From Verrucomicrobiota bacterium (GTDB lineage: Bacteria > Verrucomicrobiota > Kiritimatiellia > B70-G9): a stretch of 6,771 nt of DNA. The stretch spans positions 1-6,771 of the forward strand of contig QNAJ01000081.1 in assembly GCA_003641465.1 (NCBI GenBank). Direction: 5' to 3'. Of the stretch, positions 5,267 through 6,771 are shown in pieces; position 1 is the stretch's first letter, and each line of letters opens with the position of its first letter. Under the pieces are notes generated by a model, which ran no database searches, was not told the DNA's origin, and worked only from the letters and a program-made list of their open reading frames with translations. Position numbers and translations under genes: made by a program.

Positions 5267-5343
5267 TGGTGGGCCCGGTAGGACTCGAACCTACGACCAA
5301 CGGATTATGAGTCCGCCGCTCTGACCAACTGAGCTACGGGCCC
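5267..5343 (-). tRNA. tRNA-Ile2 (CAT anticodon, lysidine type)
   Basis: A complete 77-base cloverleaf on the minus strand. The acceptor GGGCCCG/CGGGCCC is perfect, the D stem is GCTC/GAGC, the anticodon stem GCGGA/TCCGT has loop CTCATAA, the T stem is GTAGG/CCTAC, the discriminator is A73 and CCA is encoded (5267-5269). The anticodon is CAT. It is called Ile2, not elongator Met, because the acceptor stem has C4-G69 and C5-G68, known recognition pairs for TilS in E. coli, and because the anticodon arm and variable loop (TTGGTC) resemble E. coli ileX. TilS would convert C34 to lysidine so that AUA is read as Ile. It is not an initiator tRNA, as position 1 pairs with 72 and the anticodon stem lacks three G-C pairs. 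The Ile2 assignment is likely but not certain. Confidence 0.93.
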
Positions 5344-5352
5344 GCCGCAAGA

Positions 5353-5381
5353 TATCTATTGCATCCCGAGAAGAATTTCAA
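5353..5381 (-). promoter_or_regulatory. Candidate promoter of the tRNA-Ile2 gene
   Basis: On the minus strand, TTGAAA (rc of 5376-5381), a 17-base spacer and TAGATA (rc of 5353-5358) lie just upstream, with the -10 nine bases before the tRNA. The -35 and spacing match the promoter proposed for tRNA-Asp; the -10 is weak (three mismatches). Confidence 0.4.
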
Positions 5382-5543
5382 CTCTAGAACTCCGCACCTG
5401 CATCCGGTCGCAGGCTGGGATATCACCCGGTGAATGATTCCGCTGGCACGATTAAAGATTCTTCGCCCCGGCCCAAGGCACGCAAAGGGAAAGAGGGTTC
5501 ATCGTCGTTTGTTGATGGTTTTCCTTCGGCGGAGGGAACTTCT
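5382..5543. other. Gene-free spacer, no coding signal
   Basis: This is the right-hand part of a gap of about 420 bases between tRNA-Ile2 and the amidohydrolase gene. Short open frames here have no ribosome site and no recognisable protein. The stretch around 5466-5490 (CCGGCCCAAGGCACGC and the following purine run) has the low-complexity look of intergenic repeat debris. Only weak hairpins are visible. Confidence 0.6.
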
Positions 5544-5558
5544 CCCGCTGCCGGCGGG
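5544..5558. repeat. Small perfect hairpin beside the REP-like element
   Basis: CCCGC and GCGGG form a 5-base stem around the loop TGCCG. It ends two bases before the REP-like pair at 5560 and may belong to the same structured element. Confidence 0.5.
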
Positions 5559-5559
5559 A

Positions 5560-5633
5560 TGTAGCAGCCGATGTTGTAATCGGCAAGGGGGCGGCAATGC
5601 GATTTTGTGCGCTTTAGAACAAGCGCTACTACA
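5560..5633. repeat. REP/BIME-like inverted pair of 24-base palindromic units
   Basis: Two 24-base units face each other with a 24-base spacer. Unit A (plus strand, 5561-5584) begins GTAG-CA, then stem GCCGAT, loop GTTGTA, stem ATCGGC. Unit B (minus strand, 5632-5609) begins GTAG-TA, then stem GCGCTT, loop GTTCTA, stem AAGCGC. They share 16 of 24 positions, and six of the eight differences are three pairs of compensating stem changes. The outer ends TGTAGCA (5560-5566) and TACTACA (5627-5633) also pair, with one G-T. A GTAG tetranucleotide followed by a hairpin, arranged as inverted pairs, is the hallmark of REP sequences mobilised by RAYT transposases (Y1 family). No RAYT gene is in the window. 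Confidence 0.6.
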
Positions 5634-5651
5634 CCGGGAACCCCGAACGAC

Positions 5652-5715
5652 CAACAACGAAGACCCCAACAACTCAACAACTCGCCGTGCTCCGACCTCC
5701 GCCCTCTGACCTCCG
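5652..5715. repeat. Short CA-rich and GACCTCCG direct repeats
   Basis: CAACAACT occurs in tandem at 5667-5674 and 5675-5682, with a related CAACAACG at 5652-5659. GACCTCCG is repeated at 5694-5701 and 5708-5715, offset by 14 bases. The track is strongly strand-biased in composition (C/A-rich) and unlike the coding DNA around it. It looks like decayed tandem repeats next to the REP-like element; no function is evident. Confidence 0.55.
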
Positions 5716-5764
5716 GGCAAGGGGGAGGGCGGGATGATACGTCGGGCTGAACCGCAAGCGGACC

Positions 5765-6771
5765 TCAGGGTCGTTTTCCTCGGCGGAACCTTTTCCAGAG
5801 CGCGGCAGCCTGCTCAGCGGCGCGACGCGCGAGCGCCTTTTCGTCTATTCCCCGGATCTTTCCATCCGCCATCCGGAGGATGCCATTGACGATGGCGGTG
5901 CTCACCGGGGCGGAGATCATCCCGAAGAGGAAGTGGCCCATGAAAGTGTTGCGGTTGAGCGGGGTGGGGGGATGATAGTCCAGTACGATGATATCCGCCA
6001 GGTAGCCGGGACGCAGCCGTCCCAGCTTCCAACCCAGGACCTTCCGGACCAGGGCAGGATTGTTCACCAGCAGCAACCGGCACGCCTCCTCGAAAAAGGC
6101 GCTGGGATTGCCCGAGGCGTGCTTGTGCAGCAGAAGCGCTGCCCGCGCTTCCTGACGCATATCCGCTGTCATGCCGTCGGTTCCCAGTCCCACCAACACG
6201 TTCTTGCGCAGCAGGCGGGGTACGGGGCAGACGCCCACCGCGTTGTTCATGTTGGACTGGGGATTGTGCACCACATTGGTCCCGCTGGCGGCGAGCAGGC
6301 GTATCTCCTCCCGGCTGATGTGGACCGCGTGAACGGCCAGGGTCCTCGGTCCCAGGGCGCCTCCGCGGGCCAGTCGCTCCACTACCGAAAGGCCGTACTT
6401 CTTCCGGCATGCCCGCTGATCGGCGAGGTCCTCAGCGACATGCAGGTGAAGACCCAGGTCGAGATCCTCCGCTGCCTGCACCGCCTCCTTCAGCGTTGCT
6501 TCTTCCACCGTAAAAGCAGCATGCAGGCCGATCATGGCCTTTACCAGCGCCGCGCCGTCTTTTTCCCTGGCGGCGATGCGGCTGGCGAAAGATATGTTTT
6601 CCTCCAGACCTTCCGTACCCCGGCCGTAACGGTCGGATATACCCAGACAGAGCGCGCCCCGCACGCCCGTGCGCCGCAGGGCCCGCTCCAGAACCTTGAG
6701 AGATCCCTTCTGAAAAGACTGGCTCTCATGATGGTCAACGATGGTTGTCGTGCCGCTGCGCAGGCATACCA
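5765..6771 (-). CDS. ssnA: SsnA-type amidohydrolase/chlorohydrolase family protein, N-terminus outside the window
   Basis: The frame is open from the stop at 5765 to the right edge, so 335 C-terminal residues are visible and roughly a quarter of a typical SsnA of about 440 residues is missing. A GTG at 6664 is internal: upstream codons continue a clear homologous segment, SGTTTIVDHHES and then RTGVRGALCLGISDRYGRG. The first metal motif (HxH) would be off the edge. Visible sites are LHLHVAED (around 6452-6429), VHAVHI (around 6334-6317), HNPQSNMNNAVG (around 6265) and GTDGMTADM with the metal-ligand Asp codon at 6176-6178. HNPQSNMNNA and GTDGMT are characteristic of SsnA. SsnA is a putative aminohydrolase found with selenium-dependent molybdenum hydroxylase genes (E. 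coli ygfK-ssnA-xdhD region), possibly acting in purine or other heterocycle breakdown; its substrate is unproven. No intrinsic terminator follows, only a small CCGC/GCGG hairpin at 5752-5761. Confidence 0.88.
   Translation of the reverse strand, partial: VCLRSGTTTIVDHHESQSFQKGSLKVLERALRRTGVRGALCLGISDRYGRGTEGLEENISFASRIAAREKDGAALVKAMIGLHAAFTVEEATLKEAVQAAEDLDLGLHLHVAEDLADQRACRKKYGLSVVERLARGGALGPRTLAVHAVHISREEIRLLAASGTNVVHNPQSNMNNAVGVCPVPRLLRKNVLVGLGTDGMTADMRQEARAALLLHKHASGNPSAFFEEACRLLLVNNPALVRKVLGWKLGRLRPGYLADIIVLDYHPPTPLNRNTFMGHFLFGMISAPVSTAIVNGILRMADGKIRGIDEKALARRAAEQAAALWKRFRRGKRP

Noticed and set aside
4629..5300. Minus-strand open frame of 223 codons across the STAS gene, beginning MVVGSSPTGPT
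   Set aside because: Its start lies in the tRNA-Ile2 gene and it runs antisense to the STAS gene and across the zinc-ribbon start. No domain is recognisable.
5423..5720. Three overlapping open frames in the tRNA-Ile2/amidohydrolase gap
   Set aside because: They have no ribosome sites, run through the REP-like palindromes and short repeats, and show no protein-like conservation.
5814..6410. Minus-strand 198-codon frame within the amidohydrolase gene
   Set aside because: It is an alternative frame of GC-rich coding DNA, while the ssnA frame carries all the family motifs.

Overview
The window reads as a piece of chromosome from a Gram-negative-type bacterium of moderately high GC content. The genes are bacterial in layout: Shine-Dalgarno-led starts, CCA-encoding tRNA genes and an overlapping gene pair. 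The phylum cannot be fixed from the sequence. A putative lipoprotein with an F5/8 type C (discoidin) domain, a small CxxC/CxxC zinc-ribbon coiled-coil protein and a lone STAS protein together would suit the PVC group or another environmental phylum, but that is only a guess. There are no phage, IS or CRISPR features.

Layout, left to right. (1) The 5' end of a putative lipoprotein gene runs off the left edge on the minus strand. It is easy to miss because it uses a GTG start and has no stop in the window. (2) Divergent from it is a DUF1015 gene, with a promoter and a long leader dyad between the two. (3) A tRNA-Asp(GTC) gene follows with its own promoter. (4) An Lrp/AsnC regulator and a class I/II aminotransferase overlap by 32 bases. 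This arrangement resembles the alaR-alaT (yugG-yugH) pair of Bacillus subtilis, so the regulator probably senses an amino acid and controls the enzyme. (5) A 254-base gap holds four DnaA-box-like sites in two pairs, an AT-rich stretch between them, a promoter whose -35 overlaps the perfect box, and a strong hairpin. This is either an origin-like region or a DnaA-controlled promoter. (6) A small membrane protein with a histidine/aspartate pattern like the YdjM/DUF457 metal-dependent hydrolases follows. (7) Convergent with it is a zinc-ribbon coiled-coil gene, and the two tails overlap by 94 bases across a tandem 12-base repeat. (8) A divergent STAS-domain gene follows. (9) A tRNA-Ile2(CAT) gene lies on the minus strand with its own promoter. 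(10) About 420 gene-free bases contain an inverted pair of REP-like palindromes whose stems covary, plus short CA-rich repeats. (11) An ssnA-type amidohydrolase on the minus strand runs off the right edge.

Apart from the regulator-aminotransferase pair, the genes look like separate transcription units. The most notable non-coding signals are the helically phased DnaA-box pairs at 3640-3782 and the REP-like element at 5560-5633.
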